64,000 nt of DNA from Corallium rubrum (Eukaryota; Cnidaria; Anthozoa; Scleralcyonacea; Coralliidae): the NCBI GenBank assembly GCA_964035015.1, contig OZ035997.1:13021036-13085035 (forward strand), given 5' to 3'. Under the pieces are notes generated by a model. It had not been told where the DNA came from. It ran no database searches and was given only the letters and a program-made list of their open reading frames with translations. A program made the position numbers and the translations under genes. Below, one piece after another: positions 31,801 to 41,392 of the stretch (positions are counted from its first letter, which is position 1; each line of letters begins with the position of its first letter).

Positions 31801-34800
31801 AATCTTGGTTCCTTCAGTGGTGATGTTGACTTTCATGTTCGCTCTTTTGGAGACCTTTGTTTTCTTAATACTGATTTTCATTCCATAGTTCTTACTTGCT
31901 TCAGTAAGGCTGTTCATTAATCTTTGTAAAGCTGTATTTATATTTGATATCTTTGCCTGCATGGTCATCAGCAAACCTGACTGATGGGATTATCTGACCT
32001 CCAACCTTCACACCATCATCATTATCCTCGTACACCTCTGGTAATATAAATTCTACATATTATATGTTAAACAAAGTCGTTGATAGTTGGCCTCCTTGTC
32101 TGACTCTCCTACTAATTTTGGCAGGTTCAGAATATAAAATAGAAGGCTTAGTCTAACGTAATATTATAACGTTATAATAACACCACTCACGTTTTGATTG
32201 TTGTTTCTTGACACTTTAATCTTTTTATATTGGTTTTTGGGGTTTTTTGTGTTGTATTGTTGCCGAATTAAAGTATATCAAAGGTAATAATTCTGATCTT
32301 GATTATTTATTACATTAGTTGAATTTTTTTATATTTTATTAATTAATGTGCTTGTTAACAGTAATTTTGCAAAGATATAGTGGATCAATGAACAGGGTAG
32401 TAGATTTCTAATATTTCTACTGTAACTGTAATAACTATATATTATAATGAGAGAAAAAAATAATACTGCACTTGATTAGACCTGGGCTAAACGTCGCACA
32501 ATAGACGAATTTAATTCAGACGAATTTAATTGTTTGAATTACATTCGACGAAACTGCGATGTATAACTCCATTAAATCCGACACACGAATTAGATTCGTC
32601 TCGGGCCGCTCGGCAATCAAATTCGTCTGAGTCAGACGGATAATGCGACGATAATGCGTGTTCGAGTTACACGACGAATTACCACGACGTCCAATTAAAT
32701 GTTTCGCTTCTGTCTATGACAATTCGGCGGCATGTTTTCAAGAAGTCGTTTTCAGGCTCCACGAGTCCAAGTAAAAACAATTAAATTCGACATCAACTCG
32801 ATGTCGCATTTACGTCGCCGCATTACCGACAAAGTTAATTTGGATTAAATCCGTCTGCATTAAATTCGTCTATTGTGCGACGTTTAGCGCAGGCCTTAAG
32901 CCGGTTTTCCACTAGGTGATTTTTTTCGCGCGAAGCGACTTTCTTTTGTTCGAATTCGATAGATTTCTGATTAGTTCCAGCTCAGAGCTCATGAGACAAA
33001 AGAAAAAGTTGCTTCGCGCGAAAAAAGTCGCCTAGTGGAAAACCGGCTTTAGATACCAAGTTTTGTCGTGTTGTGTTGTTCGGAGGCTCGAAACTCCATT
33101 TTTTCACACTTATAATTTCCTTACATTTTTCTTTGTTTCTTCAGGTGGTCCATTTGTTTCCCAAGGTTCGCAATCACTACAGCTACACATGAAACAATAT
33201 TACAAATTGAAGGTCCATTTTGTCAATGTAACATGTGTGGAGATGTAGAATACAAGGTACAGCACATACATTGCAGTATCGGGACAGGCAGGACCATCTG
33301 CAGAAATTTATAAGTTGGGGATAATTTTGAGGCAATAAACAACAAGAAACTATTTCTTAAAAGAAATAGCTGTTTCGTTCCGGTCAGTCGTTTATGAGGG
33401 TCTGTTTCAACAGCAATGACGAATTTTAGCTCAACTAATTATTTCCCCCATGTAGACTGGCGCGACAATTTTTACTACGCGCCTGCGTTTCATACGACAA
33501 ATTTAATTTAGACGATTTTTGTTTTGCATACATTATAAACAAACTAGAAATATGCTGAAGCGAGAAGATTATAATAAAACTACAAAAAAAATAATTTAAG
33601 CTTCGTCTAATAAAACGAACACACATTTCAGACGTTGTACCGTCTGATCATGACGGATTACTCTCTCCTCCGCAGTCCAGAGGGCAGGCCTCTATTGACT
33701 ATTATAAAATAACAGGTATGCTACGCACGCTCTGATTGGACGAGAGCCATTTTCACTCAGAGTACAGACACGTTTGACGTCATTTTCATTTTATATTGTA
33801 CAACGCATGCTCTGTTTGGTTAAATCTCACGTAATCACTGGCGTATTTATTTGATTACGCCATCATTCGTCAGCTGAGTCTCGGTCACTTTGGTGGCTTC
33901 TCCTTGGTTTTTTAGCTCGTAAAACGGTTAGTTATTTTATAAAACAAATAGAAAATCGCTTTTGTGACTCTGTACTGTGATACAAACACGAATGACGCAA
34001 TTTCAACCGGAAAAAATGTGTGAAAACACTCGGCTTCGCCTCGTGTTTCCACTAGGCATTTTTTCCGGTTGAAATCACGTCATTCGTGTTTGTATCACAG
34101 CTGGAGTACAGAGCCACGCAAGCGATTTTCTATTTGTTAATTTCAGGTTATTCGCAGTCGCATAAATTCGACTGAATTTAAATGTGACGTGCTAGTGGTC
34201 TCGCGATTTTCGTGAGAACGCAATTATTTTGGCAACGTAAATCTTCTATTCAGTAGCAATACTCTTCTGACCGTCTACAGGAGGAAAATAAAACGTTACC
34301 AAAATAATTGCTTCCTCGGGAAAATTGCGAGACGCTAGCATGTCGCATTTAAATTTCATGCAGCTGATTTATTTATGACACCGCGGTATTTATTGAATAA
34401 TCGCCAATAGCAAATCCATAAATTTCCAAGGCCAAAAGGATCAATATAAATTAGGTCAATAACGGACTATCATCATTTTCGTCGTCATAGGTCATAGTTT
34501 AATTCTCGAATCAGAATAATCCATTTAGATGGGCCACAAATGAATGATAACGAACTTCTAGCCTCAAACTATTGACATTGTTCATAAAATAGCTATATTT
34601 TAAAATTATTAGACACGCGTGAAACAGTGCGACTGACCTTTTGGAACGCGCAGTTGCCATATATAACGAATGCATTCTGGGGAAAGTTCCTACTTTCTAA
34701 GCACAAGATTGATGATTCGCTTCGCACGGGATTGTTTACGTCTTCAAATTACTCTAGATCAGCAATATTTTCACTTCGTTTTGGCGTTTAACCACGCCTC

Positions 34801-34982
34801 CAACTAAATTTTTTATGCGGAATTTTGATTTCATTGGATAAGATCACAGTTATGTCAACAACACTGCACTACGATTGGACGATTTTCATCTGTGATGACA
34901 GTTTCTTTTGTGATGTCAATGGAAAGCTAATACAGTAACAGTTTCGTTCCTGCGGGGAACGAAACAAAAACGACCAAACAAG

Positions 34983-35077
<95 letters not shown>

Positions 35078-38000
35078 TGAAATATCAGACCTCCGTTTCC
35101 TGCACGGACCTCGATTCGACAGACAGTGAAATATCGGACCAACGTTTAGTAGTATGTTTTGAGGGCCTGATCGCAGGTTAATATTTCACTAGTACAGACC
35201 TCACGCTCGATCAGAAGTAGTAAATACAGACCAATTGACCGTACCGAAAAAGATAGCGACTTGTACATTTAACCACAATCCTTCGCGCATAATAAAAATT
35301 GTTTCTTGTACAATTATCGGAAGATAGGTCTTCAAAAAGATCAACTTCGGTAGGAATGAAGTTCTTGCTTACTTAATCCATGTTAATATGATAAACAATG
35401 TTTAATTGTTATTTGAGCTGATTTGAGGTCGCAAAGCATTTTGGGTATATGTACCGCCGCCATCTTTTTCGGTATCGTCAATTGCCGTGACCAGTTTTTT
35501 GTTTGTTTGTTTGTTTGTTTGTTTGTTTGTTTGTTTGTTTGTTTGTTTGTTTGTTTGTTTGTTTGTTTGTTTGTTTGTTTGTTTGTTTGTTTGTTTGTTT
35601 GTTTGTTTGTTTGTTTGTTTGTTTGTTTGTTTGTTTGTTTGTTTGTTTGTTTGTTTGTCTAATACAGACCGAACAAGCGAGGTAAATAAGTAGTTTATTA
35701 TATGACTACAAGTGTTGTAAACGTTCTGTGGAAACTTGACAAAGTGTTAGGCTCGTATTCGCCACCATCTTTCTTGCGAACTAAACCAAAATGGCATGTT
35801 TTCTCATTTTTAAAGTACTTTCCGTTTAGCTATATAGAATCCTGAACTTTCTACCCCCAATACCTTTTTTTTTCCAATTGTTTTTGTTTGACATATCGCT
35901 CAGGGTTGTAAGTTGAATATAAAACATTTGAAATTCTATAATGTTTGTGAGAAGTAAATGTTATATTATTACGAACATTGCTACGAACATTTTGAACATT
36001 TTAATACATCAAATAAAAGCTAAACACAATCTCTAACAACATACCTGCACGATATATTTCAACAATGAGTAGTTAATTGTAGTATTATTATACACTTAAT
36101 GTCTGCTCCCGAGGGAAACAGTTAGTTTTGTTTTCCCGAGAGTCTTGATATTTCCCGAGACGAAGTCGAGGGAAACATCGAGGCTCGAGGGAAAACAAAA
36201 CTAACTGTTTCCCGAGGGATCAGACATTAAGTGTTTTGTTATATAGCTTGAGTTTCGCTGAATAATTTCGACGTTTATCAAGGGAAAGTACACAAAAGAC
36301 AAACGCTAAGACTTACCAAAACATTTCGCCTGGCTCCGTAATTTCACTTCAACCAAACAAATATGAGTCGCAGAACAAAAGAACAGCAATACATTTCTCC
36401 AGTTAATCTTCACACATGCTTTGAAGACCTATAAATATTCTTTTTTTCGTACCAAACAAGCTTTTGTTTATAGGATGCCGTGAAGAGTTCAAAGTTCTAG
36501 CGGGCAACAATTGAAAACTTATTGACCAAGCAGGCAATAAGTTCTCAATTATTGCCCGCTCGGACCGGTAGATATTGAAATTTAGCTAAGGTCATGTGAC
36601 CACAAACCAACCAATGGCAGTCATCGTTGTATCCAGTGAAACTCTAGCCATATAACAATAGCATTTATAGACATAGAGCGAGAGGAATTCGATGAAATAT
36701 TACCCCAAGAACCCCGAGGTATATGATATATTCCGAGGGCGAACTCCGAGGGGTAATATTTCATCGAATTCCCCGAGCGAAAGGTCGCTTAACTTAACTT
36801 TTAGTGTAATAAAAGTAGAGTGCTGCGTAGGCAGTGTAGAAACAACAATCGAAATATTATAGTAAGGTTAGGTATACTGCCGAAACAGAGAACGTAGGAG
36901 TCTAACGTTTCGAGCGAAGGCCCTTCGTCCGAGAGAAAGGTAACTTAACTTTTGTGCGCTTTTCATTGTCTGTTTCCATTCTGTTACCGCTTCTGGATGC
37001 ATTGTTTGTTGCTTTCTTTGTATTCCCTGAATCCTTATTTTCTTGTAACCTTGTAACCTTGTAACCTTATTTTCTTGTCTCGCCAAACTCCGCCATTGTT
37101 GACAGCTTCGTGAATCGTGCGTGACATCATGGTGACATTCACGCATGGTACACGAACTGCGAATACCACTGTGGCGGGCAATTCTACGATGAATTAACTG
37201 GTCACGTGGCACAAATCAAGCTCTCACGATCAGAAATGGCGGCTGTCGAGGCCGCGAAAAACGGGCTGACTCGTATTAGTTACACATGCGTAGAACGAAT
37301 ATCGTGCGTGTAAACGTCATCAATACATGGCCGACAGGAGCGAGTACACCCCAAGCTCAAAGTCAAACGTCTCCGCTCAAAATCGTCGCTCGACCATAAT
37401 TCTTCCACGAGCGCATAGCACGAAGGTTGGGCTTGCCATAGAATACGGTTTGTTGACAACTCGTGGAATTTTCGCGATGTACGAACCCACTCTCCTTCTC
37501 AAATTCATCAGTTTCACTTGAGCCAGCACGCACGTGGACTGCGAACTGCCCCATTAAAGTGGCCGATTTTCTATGCGATTTCCGATCGTGCTGACTGGAC
37601 AACTTACAGTTGAGATATAATATTCCTTCTTGTTGCATGTATACTTGACTTTCATTTTGTTTATAAAATTCTCTCAGCGGTCTGGAACGGCAGATTCCAG
37701 ACCGCTCAGGAACCAATAAAATTGCTGGATTTTACGTTCCAGACCGCTCGCGGAAATAGTCATATAATAAAGAAACTTACTGTTCGTCAATAGACCTTTC
37801 CGCATGAAGTGCGTGGATAATGCGTTGGGGCATTTGATTGGCTCTCGCAAAACCTTCAAAACGTCGGACAACTTTGGACATTAGCCAATCAGATTTGTCA
37901 AAAAGAAAGATCACGTGATCCATGTACTTCATGCGGAAAGGTCTATTGCAAATGCTATCTTAACACTTAGACAATGAGGACGAGTTGAAACGACCGTGAC

Positions 38001-39776
38001 CTTAGTGTTTCGAAATGTAGTGTTTCTACCTGTCACCACAAGAACAGAATAACGGCGTTTTCCAGCTTCGGAGAGCGTTTTCAAAAAGTTCCGCTTTCGT
38101 CCTCGTTTTCGTCATTTACGTGTACACGGAAAGCGAATCCATTGCTGTTCGTCTTAATTTAAAATTCATTAAACATAAATTGACTAGTGTGCTAATTCTT
38201 TGTAGGTTTTATCAGCCGATGGAAACAGCGAAGTTGGAAAAATTTCAAAGCAATGGTCTGGACTGGTCAAAGAAGCTTTTTCTGACGCTGATAATTTTGG
38301 AATTACATGTAATTTATAATGAAACGTTTTTAATGTGTGTGTAGTTTTGACAGCTTGTCCGCTATACTTTACATGCAATGTTTTCATTTTTTCCTATTTT
38401 CGGTTTTGAAGTGTCATTTTACTATATACGTCTATAAAATACATATATGTTATTTACCGGCTGGGAGGTCCGTATAGAAAAATATTTGCCCGAGGTCTTA
38501 AAAAAGGCCCGAGGCCGCAGGCCGAGGGACATTTTTGAGACCGAGGGCAAATATTTTTCTATACGGACCGACCAAAACGGTAAATAACGTATTTATTTTT
38601 TTGATACATAATTAGATAAATTAACATAATTGAATTAAGTTGCGTAATCGAGATGACGTTGACGTGATATTCAAAAGTCCAAAGTTTATCGTTCGACAGT
38701 AAACAACTGCCGACATGCAGTCTGACAGGGAAGCTTGGAACCTTTTTTTGTGATAAAAAAACACAAAAAACTTGCAGATCTAGTTACGAAAGGAAGTCAA
38801 AATGCAGTCCAAGTGTTTTTAAAGTTTAGTTGATAAAGATTCTTCGTCGTTCTTCTTCGTCGCTTGCTCGTTTTTGGCTGTTCGCTTGGAAAGTCACTTT
38901 CAATATTTGGCTGACTGCATGAAAATTAAAAGTGTGTTCTTCGAGTTTGAAGACGAAAATGTTTGTAGTAAGCCATTTGTAATTCAAGTTTCAAGGACAT
39001 GACACGATGAGATTGGCATGTGGAAAATATTTGACTAAAAGGTAAAGACTTGTAGCGGTTTCGTTGAGTATGGCGGTTCGATAACAGAAGAAAGACAGTT
39101 TAGTGTCAAAAGGTTTCAGCTTTTCTATCTTCTCGTGGTATGATTTTTTATATATATACTTCTATATAGTCAGTTCATTTAGTGATGCAAAATACCGTGT
39201 TCACAAGTTGATGTATGTTTTTCCTACCGTTTTAAACTGTTTTGTTTATAAATATCGCTCGTAAATTTTGCTTTGTCACAGTTTTCCGCCAGCGTTTCTT
39301 TTAAAATTCGCTGTTTACACGTGAAGTTGTCAAAACCATTTGGATAGTAAAACTCATTTGCATCCCCGTTGCTCTCTGTCGAATATATTTTTTCTGTGGC
39401 AAGCGAAATAGTTATGAAAATCGATCAATTTTAAATGACAGAATGTAAAAAAATAAACTTTTTTTTGTTTTTGTTTTGAAATCCGCAGCGGTCCGTATCG
39501 GGGTCCGTATCGTGTGATACGGACCGCTCGCTAAGCCAATCAGAGCGCGCGAATCAGATGGATTCCGGACCGCAAAAAAATAAATCTCAAGATTTTTCAT
39601 GTAAGCAAGTTGTGGCAATTTTACTCATTTTATATCTTTGTTTAGTTCCCATGAATCTTGATGTAAAGGCGAAGGCTACTGTTTTGGGTGCTGCTTTTTT
39701 GATCGTAAGTATTCGCGATTTATAATAATTAAATCGGTATAATTTTGCCAATATTTTTGTGCTAGGGACATGATTA

Positions 39777-39858
<82 letters not shown>

Positions 39859-41392
39859 TCTCAATATATAGCGGCAAAAATTATCGCATCCATCATGGCA
39901 TCTTTATGCTTATAATGAACGAACGAACCAACCAACCCTTTATTTTCATAGGTCTTCATAGGCTAGTCCCATCAGTATAATTAAAATCACTGTTGTTTAG
40001 TAACATGCAGAAACATTAATTTAAATTAAATTAAGACACATCCTTTCTTAATCAGAAGTTTATCCTTAAATAAGAAATGTAGATCTTTGTTCTAAAATTT
40101 GTAGGGGTTTTGACCGATTACGATAAATTCGACATAGAATAAATTCTCCCCTAAATCTAAAAGACTACAAAATAGGGAACAATTACAATGTTAAAAAATA
40201 AATCAAAACATTTGTGGATACTTCCATGTAACTTTTTATTAATGTTTGCAGCTATTATAATAAAATAAAGTTAGATATTTTGCTGTTTCTGTTCACTTAC
40301 CTTTTGTAAGTGTAAGTGTAATAAAGAACTTAAATTTGTCTGGTTCATCGTGGAATTAGAATATTCTTGTTTGAAAAGCAAATTTATTTTCTTTAATTTC
40401 AAAGCACCGAAAAAACAAAAACATTTTAACAAGATTGCTGTCACATTTTGCTGTGGCACGCGTCTTCGTAGTTTTTATTTATTTATTCAAGTTAAACAAT
40501 TATCAAGTCGATAACAGGACCGATAAATGTCGTGTATTTAGTGTTTGCATGCACTGTACGCATTTAAAGGAGCAGTGTCACCATTTGCGCATCTTTTCTG
40601 CGCACATAGAAATAACTTCGGAAAATGTTGGAAATAGCTCTAAATCGGACAAGAAACCAGAGAAATGAATCAAATGATATTACCTTCTACGGTTTCCAAT
40701 GAGAGCAGATGGGCTGCAAAGTCGCTATCGCTACATGAACCATATCCAGCTACGATTTTAGCATCTTTCCAGGACTCAAAATATAGTCAGTGATAAGTAA
40801 ATACGTTTGTGCTGACTATTTCATGCAGGCTTTCTGTGAACTATTTGATCCATCGTATTTTCTCTTTCTGCCTGAATTATCGCGTCTTCTACCATACGCT
40901 CCGCCAAGTGCGGCCGTTGTTTGGATCAACAAACTTGAAAACCTACAGGCTGTAGTTTTTCAAGTTGGCGCGTGATAATTGCGTGGGCTTTGCGAGTGAC
41001 ACTACTCCTTTAAGATATGCATGTCTAAAGACTAAGGAAAATCTTGCGCAGGATAGGAACCAACAGGAAAGTTTCCTTTGTGTTAAAGTCACTAATTCCG
41101 TCCTAGAGCTCACAAGACAAAGAAAATTTCCTTGTCCGTTCCTGTCCTGAGGAAAATTTTCTTGAGTGGTAAATGGGATGTCTTAAGGCTGGTTTCCAGC
41201 CTTTGATATCACAAACTTTGTATGTAATCATTTTAAAGTAAGGCAGCGCATTTCCCAAGAACAACACATATATACTGTACATTTTAAATTTAACACTTGC
41301 AATTTGTTTCTAATAATAATTTGCCTTTTTTATTTTCTCAGGATTTCATGTTCTTCGAGGAATCACAAAACAATAATGACAACCATTATTAA
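16516..41392 (+). CDS. PLSCR: Phospholipid scramblase, eight coding exons (span)
   Basis: Members of this family are palmitoylated membrane proteins linked to calcium-dependent redistribution of phospholipids between bilayer leaflets; some also enter the nucleus. Coding exons are 16516-16819, 22995-23126, 25220-25297, 27211-27403, 33145-33256, 38206-38308, 39646-39704 and 41342-41392. All phases agree, giving 343 residues. Order: a Pro/Gln/Tyr-rich tail (about 1-100), [15 protein letters not shown], the LTGFETNN-like start of the core, EDTDCCTRN, the Cys cluster [12 protein letters not shown] (208-219, palmitoylation site in relatives), [22 protein letters not shown] (position of the human importin-binding segment), the calcium-site segment [12 protein letters not shown] (300-311) and the hydrophobic C-terminal segment ending LIDFMFFE. 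The last calcium-loop position is Asn where human PLSCR1 has Asp. Intron 3 uses a GC donor. Introns are full of mobile elements. Which vertebrate paralogue is closest is undecided. Confidence 0.95.
18796..19091. repeat. (GAGT)n tetranucleotide array
   Basis: Almost 300 bases of GAGT units with interruptions of GCGT and GAGG. Long frames through it on either strand are artefacts of a repeat whose period lacks stop codons. Confidence 0.95.
20820..21000. mobile_element. hAT-like right-end fragment
   Basis: Contains TCAAAATGCGGGAAATGCG, then CCCGGGGGGTATGCCCCC, and ends near GGATCCGCCCCCGG, which matches the interior and right end of the 4762-5091 element. A boundary duplication could not be read. 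Confidence 0.45.
21669..21856 (+). repeat. Tandem pair of the CTAACGCCAGACGATTTTAC repeat
   Basis: Two ~85-base units start GTTAACCCTTTATCG and contain TTTACTCTGGC(T/A)AACGCC and GACGATTTTACTCGTCAATG. The block closes with GGGCGATGAAGGGTTAA, the inverted counterpart of the start. This family recurs at several places in the window. Confidence 0.7.
22258..22385. repeat. Palindrome with CTAATTTTCCCGTGCATG arms
   Basis: The left arm CTAATTTTCCCGTGCATGTTG pairs with CGACATGCACGGGAAAATTAG shortly after, and AAGAAGACAAAGG with CTTTGTCTTCT at the centre. It is a foldback inside PLSCR intron 1. Confidence 0.7.
22995..23126 (+). CDS. PLSCR: PLSCR exon 2
   Basis: The acceptor is TCTATAG at 22994 and the donor GTAAAG at 23127. 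It encodes [15 protein letters not shown], then [16 protein letters not shown] and KQQVELLE, the helix-like lead-in to the scramblase core. Both junctions are phase 1. Confidence 0.95.
23127..25219 (+). other. PLSCR: PLSCR intron 2
   Basis: A 2.1-kb GT-AG intron. It contains a G run at about 24463-24481 beside a right-end-like CCGGCGTCCCTG (to 24510), and a long foldback at 24604-25048. Confidence 0.8.
24604..25048. mobile_element. Foldback element E with a TTAA at its right border
   Basis: Inverted arms of 120-130 bases: GCCTATGAAACGAAAATTAA at 24604 is mirrored by TTAATTTTCGTTTCATAGGC ending about 25045. The right end reads GGCACT followed by TTAA (25049-25052). A TTAA also occurs at 24582-24585 on the left, but about 20 extra bases intervene. 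It may belong to the TTAA-targeting group seen at 61313. Confidence 0.7.
25220..25297 (+). CDS. PLSCR: PLSCR exon 3, followed by a GC splice donor
   Basis: The 78-base exon after TTTAAG encodes [18 protein letters not shown] and VYFASE, matching the conserved core start. It must end at 25297 to keep phase with exon 4, so the donor is GCAAGT rather than GT. Using the nearby GT (25302-25303) would shift the frame into a stop codon within exon 4. Confidence 0.93.
25298..27210 (+). other. PLSCR: PLSCR intron 3 (GC-AG)
   Basis: The intron begins GCAAGT and ends TTGCCTTCAG. A repeat at about 26010-26349 has AGGCCGCG at the left and CGCGGCCT at the right with an internal G run, so it may be another small inverted-repeat element. 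No exon is seen inside. Confidence 0.8.
27211..27403 (+). CDS. PLSCR: PLSCR exon 4, cysteine-rich core
   Basis: Encodes [15 protein letters not shown], the Cys cluster CSACCFPCC, and [13 protein letters not shown]. The acceptor is CTTCAG and the donor GTATGT. It enters in phase 1 and leaves in phase 2. Confidence 0.97.
28049..29587 (+). pseudogene. Pol fragment: reverse transcriptase, RNase H, partial integrase
   Basis: This is the longest uninterrupted frame in the window (512 codons from its first ATG). It begins inside the reverse transcriptase palm domain and covers RT, connection and RNase H. It reaches the integrase zinc-binding region ([12 protein letters not shown]) and then changes into unrelated sequence before a stop. 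The start codon is not the natural protein start; upstream RT sequence is in other frames. Confidence 0.85.
29719..30597 (+). pseudogene. Integrase C-terminal fragment
   Basis: A frame of 292 codons from its first ATG. Its early part matches the end of a retroelement integrase core ([18 protein letters not shown]), then a Pro/Ser-rich tail follows a QVGDLVYL chromatin/DNA-binding-like segment. It is separated from the upstream Pol frame by about 130 bases of frame-disrupted integrase remnants. Confidence 0.7.
30640..30870 (+). repeat. Putative 3' LTR
   Basis: Starts at a TG after the polypurine tract, has TATAAAAG near 30819 and AATAAA at 30827-30832. The right boundary is not proven, because no second LTR is present for comparison. 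Confidence 0.45.
30925..31240. repeat. (TAGTC/TGGTC)n pentanucleotide array
   Basis: About 63 five-base units in blocks: TAGTC, then a homogeneous TGGTC block (about 31023-31100), mixed units, then TAGTC again. It directly adjoins the 3' end of the minus-strand LINE fragment. Confidence 0.95.
31241..32160 (-). mobile_element. Non-LTR retrotransposon (LINE) fragment, 3' part
   Basis: On the minus strand the sequence encodes the second half of a LINE reverse transcriptase. A VRFADD catalytic-type motif (near 31970) is followed by the conserved [17 protein letters not shown] (about 31730-31790), [18 protein letters not shown], and, in another frame, LIGHILRDD and [11 protein letters not shown] near the end. 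At least two frame disruptions exist, one next to FADD and one near 31540. Everything 5' of the palm domain is missing. The clade (CR1, RTE or related) is undecided. Confidence 0.85.
32481..32893. mobile_element. Foldback (MITE-like) element F
   Basis: Inverted ends of 34 bases: GGGCTAAACGTCGCACAATA at the left is mirrored by TATTGTGCGACGTTTAGC at the right. It is rich in GACGAATT words and non-coding. Confidence 0.75.
32898..33050. mobile_element. Foldback (MITE-like) element G
   Basis: Arms of about 50 bases: AAGCCGGTTTTCCACTAGG at 32898 is mirrored by CCTAGTGGAAAACCGGCTT ending 33050. It also contains TTCGCGCGAAGC. It abuts element F and ends about 95 bases before PLSCR exon 5. Confidence 0.8.
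33145..33256 (+). CDS. PLSCR: PLSCR exon 5
   Basis: The acceptor is TTTCTTCAG and the donor GTACAG. It encodes [20 protein letters not shown] and [17 protein letters not shown], matching the conserved segment after IGYV. Enters in phase 2 and leaves in phase 0. Confidence 0.96.
33943..34138. mobile_element. Foldback element H
   Basis: Arms of about 85 bases: AACAAATAGAAAATCGCTT at the left is mirrored by AAGCGATTTTCTATTTGTT, and GATACAAACACGAATGACG by its complement. Confidence 0.8.
34981..35076. repeat. (CAGG)n microsatellite
   Basis: A near-perfect run of about 24 GCAG/CAGG tetranucleotides. Confidence 0.95.
35498..35659. repeat. (GTTT)n microsatellite
   Basis: About 40 uninterrupted GTTT units. 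The three long frames of alternating VCLF residues are repeat artefacts. Confidence 0.97.
36087..36658. mobile_element. Composite foldback element C, copy 2
   Basis: Nearly the same sequence as 4123-4707, including ACACTTAATGTCTGCTCCC, the mirrored second arm, and the inner pair beginning TTGTTATATAGCTTGAG. It differs by scattered substitutions and small indels. Confidence 0.8.
36671..36780. repeat. Palindrome with GAATTCGATGAAATATTACC arms
   Basis: GGAATTCGATGAAATATTAC at the left is mirrored by GTAATATTTCATCGAATTCC at the right, with a C/G-rich centre. It lies directly after copy 2 of element C. Confidence 0.75.
37670..37760. repeat. Inverted GCGGTCTGGAA repeats
   Basis: Three copies of the TCTGGAAC/TTCCAGACCGC word in alternating orientation, similar to the GGTCCGTATC words near 39480-39570. 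Probably remnants of a foldback family. Confidence 0.5.
38206..38308 (+). CDS. PLSCR: PLSCR exon 6, first part of the calcium-site segment
   Basis: The acceptor is TTTGTAG and the donor GTAATT. It encodes [19 protein letters not shown] and [15 protein letters not shown]. It enters in phase 0 and leaves in phase 1. Confidence 0.96.
38309..39645 (+). other. PLSCR: PLSCR intron 6
   Basis: A 1.3-kb GT-AG intron containing the foldback at 38447-38591 and related GGTCCGTATC repeats near 39480-39575. Confidence 0.8.
38447..38591. mobile_element. Foldback element I, copy 1
   Basis: The ends ATGTTATTTACCGG and CGGTAAATAACGTAT are inverted. The inner arms include GGTCCGTATAGAAAAATATT and its complement, with CGAGGC-rich centre. 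A second copy is at 42817-42940. Confidence 0.8.
39646..39704 (+). CDS. PLSCR: PLSCR exon 7
   Basis: The acceptor is TTGTTTAG and the donor GTAAGT. It encodes [19 protein letters not shown], the end of the calcium-site segment and most of the hydrophobic C-terminal helix. It enters in phase 1 and leaves in phase 0. Confidence 0.96.
39705..41341 (+). other. PLSCR: PLSCR intron 7
   Basis: A 1.6-kb GT-AG intron with a (TA)n run at about 39779-39856 and a weak inverted repeat around 41005-41160. No other feature is recognised. Confidence 0.8.
39779..39856. repeat. (TA)n microsatellite
   Basis: About 39 uninterrupted TA units. Confidence 0.97.
41342..41392 (+). CDS. PLSCR: PLSCR exon 8 (terminal)
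   Basis: The acceptor is TTTTCTCAG. It encodes [16 protein letters not shown] and a TAA stop. DFMFFE is the conserved membrane-proximal end, and the short Asn-rich extracellular tail is lineage-specific. Confidence 0.95.
   Translation, partial: DFMFFEESQNNNDNHY

Larger units (their letters stand above)
27404..33144 (+). other. PLSCR: PLSCR intron 4
   Basis: A 5.7-kb GT-AG intron that hosts a Ty3/gypsy-like retroelement on the same strand, a pentanucleotide array, a minus-strand LINE fragment and two adjacent foldback elements just before exon 5. Confidence 0.85.
33257..38205 (+). other. PLSCR: PLSCR intron 5
   Basis: A 4.9-kb GT-AG intron with a foldback at 33943-34138, tetranucleotide arrays at 34981-35076 and 35498-35659, copy 2 of composite element C (36087-36658), a palindrome at 36671-36780 and GC-richer repeat sequence at about 36880-37750. 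No additional exon is needed to complete the protein. Confidence 0.8.

Noticed and set aside
34927..35142. Frame with repeated PACL
   Set aside because: Translation of the (CAGG)n array.
35423..35693. Long frames of VCLF repeats
   Set aside because: Pure translation of a (GTTT)n microsatellite; all three frames are open.
37320..37720. Opposing open frames at 37.3-37.7 kb
   Set aside because: They overlap on both strands inside GC-richer repeat sequence, with no domain or splice signals.
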